Below are positions 1-9,351 of a DNA stretch of 42,500 bases, piece by piece (position 1 is the stretch's first letter; every line of letters starts with the position of its first letter). The notes beneath the pieces are model-generated. The model made no database searches, had not been told where the DNA came from, and saw nothing but the letters and a program-made list of their open reading frames with translations. The translations under genes and the position numbers were made by a program. The stretch lies in the NCBI GenBank assembly GCA_001586965.3, contig LUCW03001438.1:1-42500 (forward strand). The letters are read 5' to 3'. The stretch comes from Sphaeroforma sirkka. Its lineage: Eukaryota > Opisthokonta > Ichthyosporea > Ichthyophonida.

Positions 1-34
1 TTATTCTCCTCGATTGCTTGGCATAGCTCGTCAC

Positions 35-1012
35 TTAAATGTAGTATCCGTGCGTGTAGCGCCTGTCGCCTTTCTCGATATCGCCCAGCCGGTGTGGGCG
101 GAGGCACTGTTGTCTCCTTCTCTTGTCGTTTAGGTGTCTCAGCATATTCACTGGGCGCTTCTTCTCGTCCCACTGACGTTGCTGTTGTTGGCGCAGGTTC
201 GTACTTAATCGGTCCTGTCTATTCTTCGCCGCCTGCTTACCTTGAGGATTCTGTCTGGCTAATACTCGTTCATGTGCGAACTCTTGAAAAGTTGGTGTGT
301 TCTCACTGGCAGACAGAGTATCATCCTCCTCGGTTGAACTGTCCTCTGACCCTGGTGATTTGTGTAAATCGAGTCCATAAAACGGACGCTCACAGCCTTG
401 AATTCGGAAGGTAGGGTTGTCTTCGTCCTCTGGTACTGCCTGTACCCGTTCGTGTGCGTCAGAAGAACTTCTCCAGCGGCCGGCCCTATTGTAGTTCGTC
501 CGGTGTTTATGCGCTGTAACCTCTGTTCGTATTTTTTTCAAAGAGAGACTGCTGTTGTGTCATCAGCTCCGTGAGTTTCTGAGCTGACGATTGTTCCCGT
601 GCCGTTTCCTTGTTGTTGGTACGGTTCCAGTGACGCTTCCGCTTGTTAGGTGGGAGGCGTGGTGGGTCATTACTGGGAAATAAGGCCCTGGAGTATCCAG
701 AGACGAACGAGGGACAGCCCTTCACTGGCTACCTGTTCACCAATAAAAGTCTGACTACTGTCCGCACGCAGGTCGGGTACTTCTTGGTCTCACCCTCGAA
801 TATGACATCCTCGTCAGATTGTGCAGGTCCATTTTGTTTGCTGTTGGTGGCTGCTTGTCGTCCGCGGAAATAATGTGTGGAGCCCCAAGATGTGTCTGTT
901 GTTGCCCCTCCAGAGCCTGACCTGAGTGCGGAGCGGAGCGTTCCGTATGGGACTGACGACGTTTAGTTCCACGTCGGTCGATATCATCTTCCTTGCGGCG
1001 CTCAGGATTCAA
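35..1012 (-). pseudogene. possible gag-like remnant of a second retroelement
   Basis: Three minus-strand open stretches (1012-755, 725-507, 541-35) lie end to end. The first and last share a frame and the middle one is shifted, as expected of one coding region broken by a stop and frameshifts. The predicted residues are strongly charged and rich in Arg, Gln and Ser, with a Q run and acidic patches, which suits a nucleic-acid-binding Gag/ORF1-like protein. I see no zinc knuckle or other diagnostic motif. An LTR-like sequence lies upstream on the same strand at 2548-2302, which suggests that these frames belong to an element entering the window from the left. It could equally be random open frame in AT-poor DNA. 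Confidence 0.3.
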
Positions 1013-2301
1013 GAGTTGCTGTCTACGACTTTGGCGGGGGGTAGGACATGGTTGGTGAGTTGTTTGTCAATGGAGAACTAGAAATGTGTGCGAATGAACT
1101 GATAGAGTACTGAATATAAATATCCATTTTCTATTAAATTTCATCCTTCAAACACATAACGTCTCGACATCGATCTCCGAGGAACTCGTGGGTTCCTCGT
1201 GACTGTTTTATTTCCTACACTAACATAAGTAGTGTGGATAGTCTATATACTCTAACACTACCAGCTGTCTTACTCTTCATCCCACAATAACATATGGTTG
1301 AGTGCCTCATTAGTCGGAGCCACTTCTTGTTCTACTCCTCGCCAGCTCTTACTCCGGCCTAATGACGGCCTATTCTGCAGGACCCTGTTGGGAACTTCCC
1401 TCATCGCTCCTCTTTTACTCTTCTTACCCGTGATGTCCTTGTCATGTGCTGTTGCGGTTGTTGGAATATGCTTCTTGATCTAAGAACGATTGCTCGTTAT
1501 TGCACTCCTAAACTAAGCTGCCGTCAACCACACCTTCTGTGCATACTGTTGATCCTCTCCGTTGACCTGATTTATCTGGAAGTTCTAGTGATTTGAGTGT
1601 GTTCTGCATATCATTTTCACAATTTAACCTTGTATTTACTTGCATCGTTCGTGTTATGTGCGCCCCCACGCTTATATGCTCCTAATAACTCACGGGTGCT
1701 TACTTGTGTCTCTGTATGCTTCCTAATATCCCATTCTGAAAATTTTTGTAAAATAATCTAGTATGCCGCTGATTCATTGCGTCATCGTACTAACCGAGCC
1801 GGTACTAACCATGTACATCTCCCATCTCTACTACACTACTGTGGATCCTAAAGAACTTTCTTCTAACAACTTCTTAAATACAATTTAAGCTCATTAGCTT
1901 GCAATTCGATTTGTACCTGTCTCACACTGAAAACAACCTTCCTACCTGTACTCACACATGTCTACTTATCTGTGGAATCTGACTGATTGTCTGATTTCGT
2001 CATTTGATCGTCGTGAGACTTTCCTTGTTGACCCTGGTTAATGTTCTACTTGATTGGAATGTTCGCTCTTCGGGTTCACTCGTATTAGTAGATTCTTTCT
2101 TCATCCTCGTCGTCCACACGTCGTTAAACCAACGACCGGATAATCTAAATCGTTCATTTTGATGCGACATTCTCCGTTCGCATTGTCTTTCAATTGTTAT
2201 ACTTATAACAAAAAAATATGTGCCAGCTACTGACTAATTCATATTCTGCAGCTTTCTCTGTAATTACTAATAAACTAACAACTTCTATGGTAAGTTAAAA
2301 A
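1013..2301. other. non-coding stretch between LTR-like repeat and gag-like remnant
   Basis: No convincing coding frame is visible. The stretch is AT-rich and includes a small perfect hairpin near 1180-1200 (GAGGAAC / GTTCCTC). If the 2302-2548 repeat is a 5' LTR on the minus strand, this would be a long leader, but no primer-binding site starting with TGG is seen next to it. Confidence 0.3.
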
Positions 2302-2548
2302 TGTAGTAAGTATACGCGAGATAACTGTATCTCAACGTTCTCCCTCCTCAGGGAGGTGGACGTTGTTCATTTATTAGTAATTATAAACAGTATTCCTAAA
2401 ATGACTGACTCTTAAATGAGTCATTAGTCATGTGCTGTAAACCAGCAAAACCCTAAAACCCAGTTTATCAGATTATTCTGATAAACTGTAAAACTTGTAA
2501 TAAACCTAAAATAATCAAATAAATATAAGTACTTGTATTCTGACCACA
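2302..2548 (-). repeat. LTR-like repeat A (inverted partner of 9352-9600)
   Basis: A 247-bp sequence whose reverse complement recurs at 9352-9600 with roughly ten differences or small indels by eye. On the minus strand it begins TGTGGTCAGAATAC and ends ACTTACTACA, so it has the TG...CA ends typical of LTRs. It contains several perfect hairpins, notably a 12-bp stem with a 4-nt loop (CAGTTTATCAGA / TCTGATAAACTG) near 2462-2490, a CCTCCCT/AGGGAGG-type stem, and an imperfect palindrome around the GACTCTTAAATGAGTC motif. The opposite orientation of the two copies is unusual for LTRs of one element. Confidence 0.6.
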
Positions 2549-2812
2549 TAAATCGTCAGCGGCTCAAGCTCGCGAGGTTAAATGAGCTACTCTAGCTTCG
2601 GAGTATAAAACAGCGAAATCAACCAAACAACTCCTTGTGCTTTGTATTGAAACAGCGGGTTAATGGTTTGCACGGTTTCTGCCACTGGCAGTTTTTTCTC
2701 CGACACAAGTACAGTCCTATATTGTGCTTGCCAAACTCCTATATGCTGATACAGATGAACAGTAGCTTCAAAAATTCAAACACGACGGGTCGCTCGAGAC
2801 GTATACATCGGG

Positions 2813-2946
2813 TCCTCTAGCTCTCTGAGGTAAAATGCCAGCACAATGCTCTAGCTCTCTGAGGATAAATGCCAGCACAATGCTCTAGCTCTCGAGGATA
2901 AATGCCAGCACAATGCTCTAGCTCTCGAGGATAATGCCAGCACATA
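2813..2946. repeat. 33-34 bp tandem repeat, four copies
   Basis: Four head-to-tail copies of a unit starting GCTCTAGCTCTC and ending ATGCCAGCACAAT. They carry small indels (CTCTGAGG versus CTCGAGG, TAAA versus TAA). The array ends 9 bp before the 100-bp LTR at 2956. A related CTCGCGAGG/TAAATGAGCTA motif occurs at about 2565-2610. The interval 2549-2812 has no other recognisable feature. Confidence 0.8.
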
Positions 2947-2955
2947 AGGTACTAT

Positions 2956-3055
2956 TGTAGAAATACGGCCTCCGGTCAGTCTAAAATATTAAGATCAATT
3001 GAGATAATACATTGGTTTTTATTTGTATTTTAAATAATTGAGCCGTATTTCTACA
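2956..3055 (-). repeat. 100-bp LTR of the gypsy-type element (3' end)
   Basis: Exactly 100 bp, with perfect 14-bp terminal inverted repeats (TGTAGAAATACGGC / GCCGTATTTCTACA), that is TG...CA ends. Read on the minus strand it directly follows the end of pol, after a G-rich CTACTGGGGGCTA stretch that could be a polypurine tract. Of this LTR, 84 bp recurs in the opposite orientation at 8848-8931 with one mismatch. The LTR is very short for a Ty3/gypsy element. Confidence 0.7.
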
Positions 3056-3182
3056 TAGCCCCCAGTAGCTTTTAGTACTACGAACGTACGTTAAGATACG
3101 ATCTAATTGGTAAAGCGAAAACCAAAGTAAAAACGGTTTCGGTCATGACTTATCGAGTAAGTATGTGCCTATATGTACGAGT

Positions 3183-3716
3183 TCAAGACTCATGTTGTAC
3201 TCTATGTCGTTTAGTATTTGGTCCAGTAACCATTTCCGATGTAGGCGCCTTACGTTTATTATTTGGTAAGGTAATAGCCAAAGGCTGTTCTTCATTAGTA
3301 AGTAAGTTTGAACAATTTTCTGCACTGTTGGTAAGCAGATCAGAAAGTTTAGTCACGTAGGAAGTAGGTGGCAAATAGGGAATTTCAGATCCGTCAGGGT
3401 TTGTAGTCACCTGAGGAAACCCTTTTCGTTTATCTCGTGTGTTCTTATGTAAACGCTTATTCCATTTTTTATTAAAGATACGAAGAAAGTCGCGAGATTC
3501 ACGAAATGCATCGGAGGTTAGCCAAGCTACTGTCCCATCCATGAAACGGGTCTTGTAGTAAGTGTAACCGTCTTCGGATGTTTTGTCAATTATATCTTTG
3601 ACTTGTGACTCCATAACTGGTACATCAGAATCAAATGAGCGAGCGAATGAGAGTTCGGAGGTAGGGATACGGTGAGTGCCTAGATTGGTTGCGCTAGTCC
3701 TATCAATGTTCTTCAC
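3183..3716 (-). pseudogene. integrase C-terminal region with chromodomain-like segment
   Basis: A 177-codon open stretch in the same frame as the upstream integrase segments, separated from them only by a TGA at 3762. Residues about 36-85 (MESQVKDIIDK, then YYKTRF, VAWLTSDAF, FLRIFNKKW) have the spacing and hydrophobic pattern of a chromodomain: a valine-rich first strand, an aromatic YxxxF strand, a central W and a C-terminal helix. Integrases of chromoviruses end in such a domain, which helps to target insertion to marked chromatin. The rest is basic and ends in a KRHR-type cluster. The chromodomain call rests on pattern only. Confidence 0.55.
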
Positions 3717-3761
3717 TTCGTAAGTATCACTCTTCTCATCATGGTAGGAAATAACAAAAGG

Positions 3762-4860
3762 TCATATCGTCTTAGAAGAGAGTTCGGTAACGTTGGCGTT
3801 TCGATTTATAATGTTAACGTAATCGCCGACTTTGAACTGAACAATGTTCTTAGTGTTATTCCATCGGTCATACGCTTTAAGTAGGACGCGATTTTTGTGC
3901 TCGAGTAAACAGGGGTAAACAACGTTCTGCATATGCTCAATCTTTTGTAGCCACGGGGTAACGTGTTTCTCGGGCGCAGTTTTATCAAACGTTGCTTGTA
4001 ATTCACTATAGCGGCCAAAGAAATAATGAAACGGGAGTGTTCCACTTTGAGGATTCATGCAGTTATTCATTTGAGTCTGAACCCATTTCAAATGATAAGG
4101 CTACATATCCTCAACGTCGTCTAGTGCGGTACGCAAGAGTTTCTTAAGTTCTCTATGACGTGTCTCATTTGCACCCTGCGTTTGAGGTTTGTAAGGAACA
4201 CCACGCCTATGGGTCATGCCTGATACGAGTATAAGTGCCTCCATTACGTCGGTACAAAACTCACTACCGTTATCAGAACATAGTACTCGGGGGAAACCGA
4301 AGTCATTAAAGACGTGATAGCATAATTCTGCCACTGTTTGTGGACGTTTGTTCGGTATTGCATAAAGCAAGTTATAGCCCGAAGCCACACATAAGAAATG
4401 ACAGATATATACATCGCCAGTATGCTTGGATCGCGGGAGTTTAACCAAATCGACTATGACTCGGCGCATCGGTTGGTCTTCTGTCACACTTTTTAGGGGT
4501 GCCCAACCATATCGCTTGATCTGGTTCTTTTCACAATCAGTACAGCGTCGGTATACTTCACGTATGGTTTCTTTCAGCGCCGGGTGATCAAGCCCTGCAC
4601 GAATAGCCATTTTATAAGTATGCTCATATGCTCGATGCGTTAAATTATGTATAATTTTAACTCTACTTTCGAGCTCTTCTAAGTCAGTCAGATTCTGCGT
4701 AACGCTGGCTGGATGAACCATAGTCCTGTTGGAAAGGGCAACCTCAGTATCAGGAGGGGTAGACTCCTGAGATACATAATTGACAACATTGGATTGTTGA
4801 AGTATCTTCTTCAGTTGTTTCGCAACTCCTGGCTGTTCTTTAAGCAGCGCTTTAAGTAGT
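3762..4860 (-). pseudogene. retroviral-type integrase (HHCC, D-D35-E), interrupted
   Basis: The main open segment is 4721-4101 and it continues in frame as 4091-3762 after a single TAG at 4101-4103. The N-terminal zinc-binding HHCC motif is visible (HNLTH, then CTDC). The catalytic triad follows: D in VIVDLVKLP, D in CSDNGSEF and E in TQGANETRH, with exactly 35 residues between the second D and the E. Downstream, FKVGDYVNI and a PFVI motif beyond the stop resemble the SH3-like and GPY/F module of gypsy integrases. An in-frame stop also lies near 4860, upstream. Integrase would insert the cDNA copy into host DNA. This copy is inactivated by stops, although its catalytic residues survive. Confidence 0.9.
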
Positions 4861-4915
4861 CAAGTGCGAGCTTCAGGTTCTCTTAGAGTTTCGAGTCTTT
4901 GATCCATGGCCTTAG

Positions 4916-5895
4916 CTAGTTCCATGTTTTTTTACGATCTAATGCCGTTTCAATCGGCATTACCTCGACTGCAATCTTGTTGGGTGCATGTGTTGTACGA
5001 GTCTTGAGCTTTTGTTCAAACTCTTTAGACTCCTCTAGTTTAGCTAAGAATTCGGTTGAGGGTTTCCACTTAGTGGTACCTGCAGGACCGATGCGACAAA
5101 CAATGGTGTGTTTCCAAGGTGTCTTCTTAATAGAATAAGATCCCTGATACAAAAACGTGTCGGTTTCACGGTCGACATAAATAGGTTCGTCTTGAATCAT
5201 GTTAATTAAATCACGTATCCATGGGTCGGAGTTACGTAAGGGACAACACAGCGTAATGGTAGATCTAGTAGTATTAACATAATTTAACAACTGTGCGATA
5301 AGTTGACAAGGTGGGTTAGCCCCCGCATTATGCTTTGATAAGTCAAGCTGAAATGCATCACCTTTAGGATGAGTCAACGACCTATATTCAGAAACCTGTT
5401 TGTTATGTTCTGCGGCGAACATATCAACAGTAAATGGACCCCATCGTGATTGAGCGAGGTTAAACCATTTCTTATTTAGCATCCAATCGGTTGCTAATAA
5501 CTCTTTGACTGTTTTCTGGTAGTCGGGCACAAGTCGAGAGAGCATGTCAGGAAGATGGTTATTTATTCCTGGTATGTGTGTTATATTAAAAGCGAACTTG
5601 GCAATAATGTCATGCCAGCGGCTCACCAACTGTGAATCAGGGTTCATATCTTTTAAGTATGTTAAAGACTTTTGATCACAGGCGACAGTAAAGTAACTTC
5701 CATAAAGGTAGTCTTTAAACTGTCTTAGCGCAGTAACTATAGCAAGGAGCTCTTGTTTAACGGTAGGGTAATTCCGTTGACTCTTATTATAACTCTTGCT
5801 AAAGAATTGTATGTAGCGCGGTTTACCATTTATCGTTTGGTAAAGCACTCCACCTACCGCTCGATCTGAAGCGTCGGTTGCTACTTGAATGGGAC
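4916..5895 (-). pseudogene. RNase H and post-RNase H region of pol
   Basis: An open frame from 5848 (open upstream to about 5895) to the stop at 4916. The RNase H acidic residues are seen in TDASDRAVG (just upstream of 5848), KQELLAIV and ACDQKSL, followed by the typical HIPGINNHLPDMLSR end of gypsy RNase H domains. RNase H removes the RNA strand during reverse transcription. The frame differs from the RT segment before it, so a frameshift lies near 5895. After RNase H comes a module unexpected in gypsy elements (see 5204-5446), then a basic linker. The frame changes again before the integrase. Confidence 0.85.
5204..5446 (-). other. Dam-like (N6-adenine methyltransferase-type) module in pol
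   Basis: Residues about 135-215 of the 5848-4916 frame read WGPFTVDMFAAEHNKQ, then GDAFQLDL, then NAGANPPCQLIAQLL, TITLCCPL and DPWIRDL. This order (DxFA start, N-Q-x-x-x-Y, DAF, NPP, hydrophobic strand with a Pro, W) matches the Dam-like methyltransferase domain that DIRS-type retroelements carry right after RNase H. The NPP tripeptide corresponds to the [DN]PP[YF] catalytic motif of adenine methyltransferases. Here the aromatic residue after it is Cys, so activity is doubtful. No database comparison was possible. Confidence 0.6.
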
Positions 5896-7062
5896 ACCAT
5901 CCACAGGGTACTGCATGATGGGTGCGTCCATTACTTTACTTTTGACTAGTTTAAATGCATCATCACATTCTTTAGTCCAAAGCTTTCCCAAAGGTCCTTT
6001 GTGCAGCCGTAGGTGACTGAAAGGCTTTAAGTAATGAGAAAGATGCGGTACCGAATCCGAGAAGAAGTTAACAAACCCACACACAGAGTTCACATCTCTT
6101 CCAGTAATTGGTGTTGATAAATCCAACAGAAACTGTTTCTTGCCAGGATCAATTTCTACCCCTGCTGCAGATACTTTGTAGCCAAGTAAGTGTATAGTAT
6201 CTTTAGCAAAAGAACACTTGTCTTCGTTAATCTTAAGTTTAGCATGATTAAGTCGCTTTAAGACTTCTTTAACGAGTTTAGCATGTTCATGTGCTGTCTT
6301 TGTAAAGATAACTATATCATCTAAATAGACTGATACGTTATACGACAGGTCCGCAAATAGTTCCATCATAACTTGTTGGAAGAAAGAAGGTAACATGTGT
6401 AAGCCTTCAGATGCACCTTTAAACTGGTACTTCTTACCTTGCCAAGTAAAGGAAAAGTATTTCCTATGAGGCTCATATATCTGTAGTTGATGGAATGCAG
6501 CTTTTAAGTCTATCTTGGAAAGATAGTCGCACCTCCATTTTGCGTAGTATCTCGCTTATCTTAGGTAAGGGAAAACTATGTTGCGGAATTAGTTTGTTGA
6601 TTGGCGACAGGTCTAGTACTACTCTTTTGTTTTACTAAACGTTCCATCAGATTTATATTGATCGACCGCTAAGAGAGCTAAGTTAACTGGGGTTGCATCA
6701 TAATTGATTTCAATTAGACCCTGTTTTAACCAATCTTCGATTTGGGGTTTGACAACGTCTTTGTGTCTCCAACTCACGTAGTTATGTGAAGGACACTTTA
6801 ACTTATAGAAGTCGACGTTTGTTAAGTCAAGTCTAACGTACCCATTAGAGAACTTAAACATACACCAGTCAGTTATTGCAATCTTCCTGTTTTGTATAAT
6901 TAAGTCCATAATTATATCGGTGAAGTGCGGAATCATATCCTTTGCTTCACCTTCCGGAGGTTTAGGTATCTTTAACATATCATCATCTGACTGATCTTTA
7001 TTCGGGTCTAGCCCATTAGGCAGACCAGTGAGTGTTATACCTAAACTGAGAAGATCAGTCAT
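5881..7062 (-). pseudogene. reverse transcriptase domain, frameshifted
   Basis: Segments 7062-6619 and 6396-5881 share one frame, but the part between them shifts. RT motifs are found in order: the thumb/finger region with KQGLIEIN, RVVLDLSPINKLI in a shifted frame near 6625-6595, the motif A sequence SKIDLKAAFHQLQ near 6520-6480 with the catalytic Asp, QFKGASEGL, and motif C YLDDIVIF with the catalytic DD near 6325-6300. Then come the LLGYKVSAAGVEIDP and connection regions. RT would copy element RNA into DNA. At least two frameshifts, near 6625 and 6540, separate the conserved motifs, so no intact RT can be made from this copy. Confidence 0.9.
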
Positions 7063-7330
7063 ACCTATAATTTAATCGTATTTCTGAGACATGTCAGTAA
7101 CGATTAGGTGAGTCTTCACTTCTCTTCTATCTGACAGCATTATGTGTGCATAGTCAATGGCTTGTTCGCAAGTAGTAACTTTGCCATTTCCCAAGATTAA
7201 ACCAGTTGTTTCGTTATGGACAGCCATATCTGTAGCGTAGGCTACTCGGCGTGAGATAGCAGAGACTTCAGCCCCTGGATCAAATAGTGCCATAACTTTT
7301 TTTCTCCATTTACGAAAACTGCTTGAAAGG
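7030..7330 (-). pseudogene. retropepsin-like aspartic protease domain
   Basis: The segment starting at 7293 contains ALFDPGAEVSAIS, the retropepsin active-site strand with DPGA in place of the usual DTGA/DSGA. A TAA at 7072-7074 interrupts the frame. Directly after it the same frame gives IIGMTDLLSLGI, the conserved second-half motif (I-I/L-G-M-D-x-L) of retropepsins, so the stop is an internal lesion and not the natural end. The protease would process the Gag-Pol polyprotein. It connects to the gag frame through a slippery A-rich tract at 7296-7302. Confidence 0.75.
7296..7302 (-). promoter_or_regulatory. candidate -1 frameshift heptamer (A AAA AAG)
   Basis: On the minus strand the gag frame reads GGA GAA AAA AAG here, and a -1 slip on A AAA AAG moves exactly into the protease frame (AAA AAA GTT ATG). 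The heptamer is a canonical slippery sequence. However, a TGA at 7409-7407 ends gag upstream in the same frame, so ribosomes would have to pass that stop first. The stop may be decay. Alternatively the 7-A run may simply have gained or lost a base. Confidence 0.35.
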
Positions 7331-7406
7331 TACGTTCATCTCCTTTGGTATGGATTTTATTGAACATTTTCTCATAATCTTGCTCTAGTGCACACATATG
7401 GTACTG

Positions 7407-8567
7407 TCAGTGCTTAACTTGGACGTCCGGTAAGTCCTTGCAATCCTCTTTGTGCCAACCGTTAGTATCCTTGCAAGTAGCACACTCTTTCATATAGTGT
7501 CCAAAATCTGGCTTGCCTGGTGCACACTTAACAGGGTCGTGTCTACCATTCCACTTGCCATTACGTTTTGTGAGGGTGTAACCACACTTCTTGCAAGGCG
7601 CTCTCACCTTCTTTTCACCTTTCGGTTCGGTAGAAGTAGAGCCAGTACCCCCTCCAGTAGTAGTGCAAGGTTTCTTAGTACTACGCGCAGTATTAGTCTC
7701 TACTGCGTTTCGCTTAGTGGGCTGGGTGTAGCTCGTGGTACTAAGTACTCTAGTAGAGGAATTGGTATGCTTGTGAACTATCTTCTCAAAGACAGACCAA
7801 GGCATAGATCGCAAATCACCATAGGCGATGATGTCATCATTGACTTTCTTAAAGAGGTTAGCTCCCAGAGTCTCCATCATCTGACAAATTAATAAATATT
7901 CGCCAGTATAGGTACGACCACCCATCCGAGTATTCATATGTGTCATATGAGCTAGAGCACCTCGAATAGTGGTATCGTTCGCAAAGAACTTGCGAGACTC
8001 TAAAAGTTCACGGTCACGTGCATCTTCAAAAAAGGTGTTAAGTATATTATCACGCAACTGGTGCCAGGGTAGGGCTTTCCAGTTGGGCTCATGAGCCTTC
8101 AAGATAGTTCGCCATTCACCTGGCTCACAGAAATGAATAAAGGCATTCATCATCTGCTTATCCTTAAGGCTGGCAGACTCCTTAAGTTGGTCGAAGGCCT
8201 TCAGTGTCTCCACTGTACTCTCATTAGTAGAGAAATCGACCTCAGCCTGCGCGTTACCTAGCTGCTTTATAAAGCTTGGTTCTAAGTGTTCACGAGGCTC
8301 ATGCTCAGTGCTACGGGCTGTTAGTGCCAAGATGGTGTCTATTTCCTTTCTCTTGTTATCGATTAGACAGCGAATGTTATCCGCTTTCCTATCGTCAAGG
8401 TCAGAATCATTCAATAGACGGTCCTCAAGGACTTGCATACCAGAGCGTAATAGCCTGAGACGAGTAGGTCTGGTTCTCACTTCCTTATCCTCAGGATTAG
8501 AGCGGGAACTCTCTAACGAGGTACTGGTGTAGCGATTGCCAAAATCGTGATTACCAGGGTTAGACAT
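7407..8567 (-). CDS. Gag-like protein of the gypsy-type element
   Basis: Open from an ATG at 8567 to a TGA at 7407 (386 codons). A GTG five codons earlier is not a likely start. Residues about 20-280 are mostly helical, charged sequence as expected of Gag capsid domains. After a Ser/Thr/Lys-rich linker the C-terminus has two Cys/His clusters: CKKCGYTLTKRNGKWNGRHD...C and CATCKDTNGWHKEDC. These resemble, but do not exactly match, the CCHC zinc knuckle of nucleocapsid. Gag packages element RNA. This is the only long uninterrupted frame of the element. Its start codon lies inside the leader repeat that is duplicated in inverted form at 8932-9062. Confidence 0.75.
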   Translation of the reverse strand: MSNPGNHDFGNRYTSTSLESSRSNPEDKEVRTRPTRLRLLRSGMQVLEDRLLNDSDLDDRKADNIRCLIDNKRKEIDTILALTARSTEHEPREHLEPSFIKQLGNAQAEVDFSTNESTVETLKAFDQLKESASLKDKQMMNAFIHFCEPGEWRTILKAHEPNWKALPWHQLRDNILNTFFEDARDRELLESRKFFANDTTIRGALAHMTHMNTRMGGRTYTGEYLLICQMMETLGANLFKKVNDDIIAYGDLRSMPWSVFEKIVHKHTNSSTRVLSTTSYTQPTKRNAVETNTARSTKKPCTTTGGGTGSTSTEPKGEKKVRAPCKKCGYTLTKRNGKWNGRHDPVKCAPGKPDFGHYMKECATCKDTNGWHKEDCKDLPDVQVKH

Positions 8568-8690
8568 AATAACGTAAGTCACGTTAATACATTAGCTGAT
8601 ATAAATAAAGTTCCATCTGAAGAAAAGTTAAAAAAAAAAAAAGACTTATTGGATTTTGGAGATTGGCGGGAGGACCAAAATCTATAAGTA
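8561..8690. repeat. leader/gag-start repeat C (inverted partner of 8932-9062)
   Basis: About 130 bp covering the first bases of gag and its leader. It recurs as its reverse complement at 8932-9062 with about 90 percent identity by eye (shared segments such as GGAGATTGGCGGG and TAACGTAAGTCACGTTAATA). The A run at 8628-8641 is broken by a G in the partner. The 157 bp between this and 8848 shows no recognised feature. Confidence 0.8.
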
Positions 8691-8847
8691 GTAGTTCGGA
8701 GATTATAAAATTTAGTTTATAATATCCTACATCTACTAATGTCTCAAATAGGTCCAAGTAGATGAGTCATACCAAATAATCAGGCTATTGGAGCCATCAA
8801 AGTGAATTTAGAACACTTTGTAAATATTGGAAAAAGAGCTTGTACTA

Positions 8848-9062
8848 AATTATTTAAAATACAAATAAAAACCAATGTATTATCTCAATTGATCTTGATA
8901 TTTTAGACTGACCGGAGGCCGTATTTCTACACACTTATAGACTTTGGTCAACCCGCCAATCTCCAAAATCCAATAAGTCTTTTTCTTTTTTTAAACTTTT
9001 CTTTAGATAGAACTTTATTTATATCAGCTAATGTATTAACGTGACTTACGTTATTATGTCTA
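8848..9062 (+). repeat. inverted 5' end of the same element: truncated LTR plus leader
   Basis: Positions 8848-8931 equal the last 84 of the 100 LTR bases, followed at once by the leader copy (8932-9062). The LTR-leader-ATG order is therefore correct, but on the plus strand, pointing away from the main element. The leader copy includes the gag ATG (9056-9058), after which the frame differs from gag and stops after ten codons. It is a fragment of the 5' end of the element family in opposite orientation. Confidence 0.75.
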
Positions 9063-9351
9063 TCTACAAATTAGGCATGTGGTCATGAACACTTAGTACT
9101 CTTAGTGAAAATTATTCAATAAAGAACAGCTAGAGGTACGCCCTATGTGATCGAGAATATTTAGGCTCTTAACAAGAGGCAGTCCCGATCATTCTTACAC
9201 AAGCTACCACTGCTAAATCTTAACTGACTAAATTGTATTTTAGTTTAATATAGTTTGAAACCTAGTAATTTCCATCGAAGTTTACACTATGTTATTCTTA
9301 TCATCTCTGAAACTGGCACACTGCTTTGTTCAGTGCTTCAGTTTGGGGGGT

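Larger units (their letters stand above)
2956..9062 (-). mobile_element. decayed Ty3/gypsy-type LTR retrotransposon (chromovirus-like)
   Basis: On the minus strand the order is leader, gag, protease, reverse transcriptase, RNase H, Dam-like module, integrase and chromodomain-like tail, then a 100-bp LTR. The PR-RT-RH-IN order and the D-D35-E integrase place it in the Ty3/gypsy superfamily. The pol region needs several frame changes and passes several stop codons (near 7300, 7072, 6625, 6540, 5895, 4920, 4860, 4101, 3762), so this copy is dead. At its 5' end the expected direct LTR is missing. Instead there is an inverted LTR plus leader (8848-9062) pointing away, so the 5' end was rearranged. 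Confidence 0.85.

Noticed and set aside
3183-7293. Variant genetic code or programmed readthrough to explain the many in-frame stops in pol
   Set aside because: All three stop codons occur inside pol together with frameshifts, while the intact host genes end at TGA or TAG in the expected places. Ordinary decay is enough.
2956-8931. Cut-and-paste DNA transposon or DIRS element defined by the inverted 84-bp ends
   Set aside because: The inverted ends are LTR sequences (one followed by the gag leader), the integrase is a clear D-D35-E retroviral type, and no tyrosine recombinase is present. A rearranged LTR element explains the structure better.
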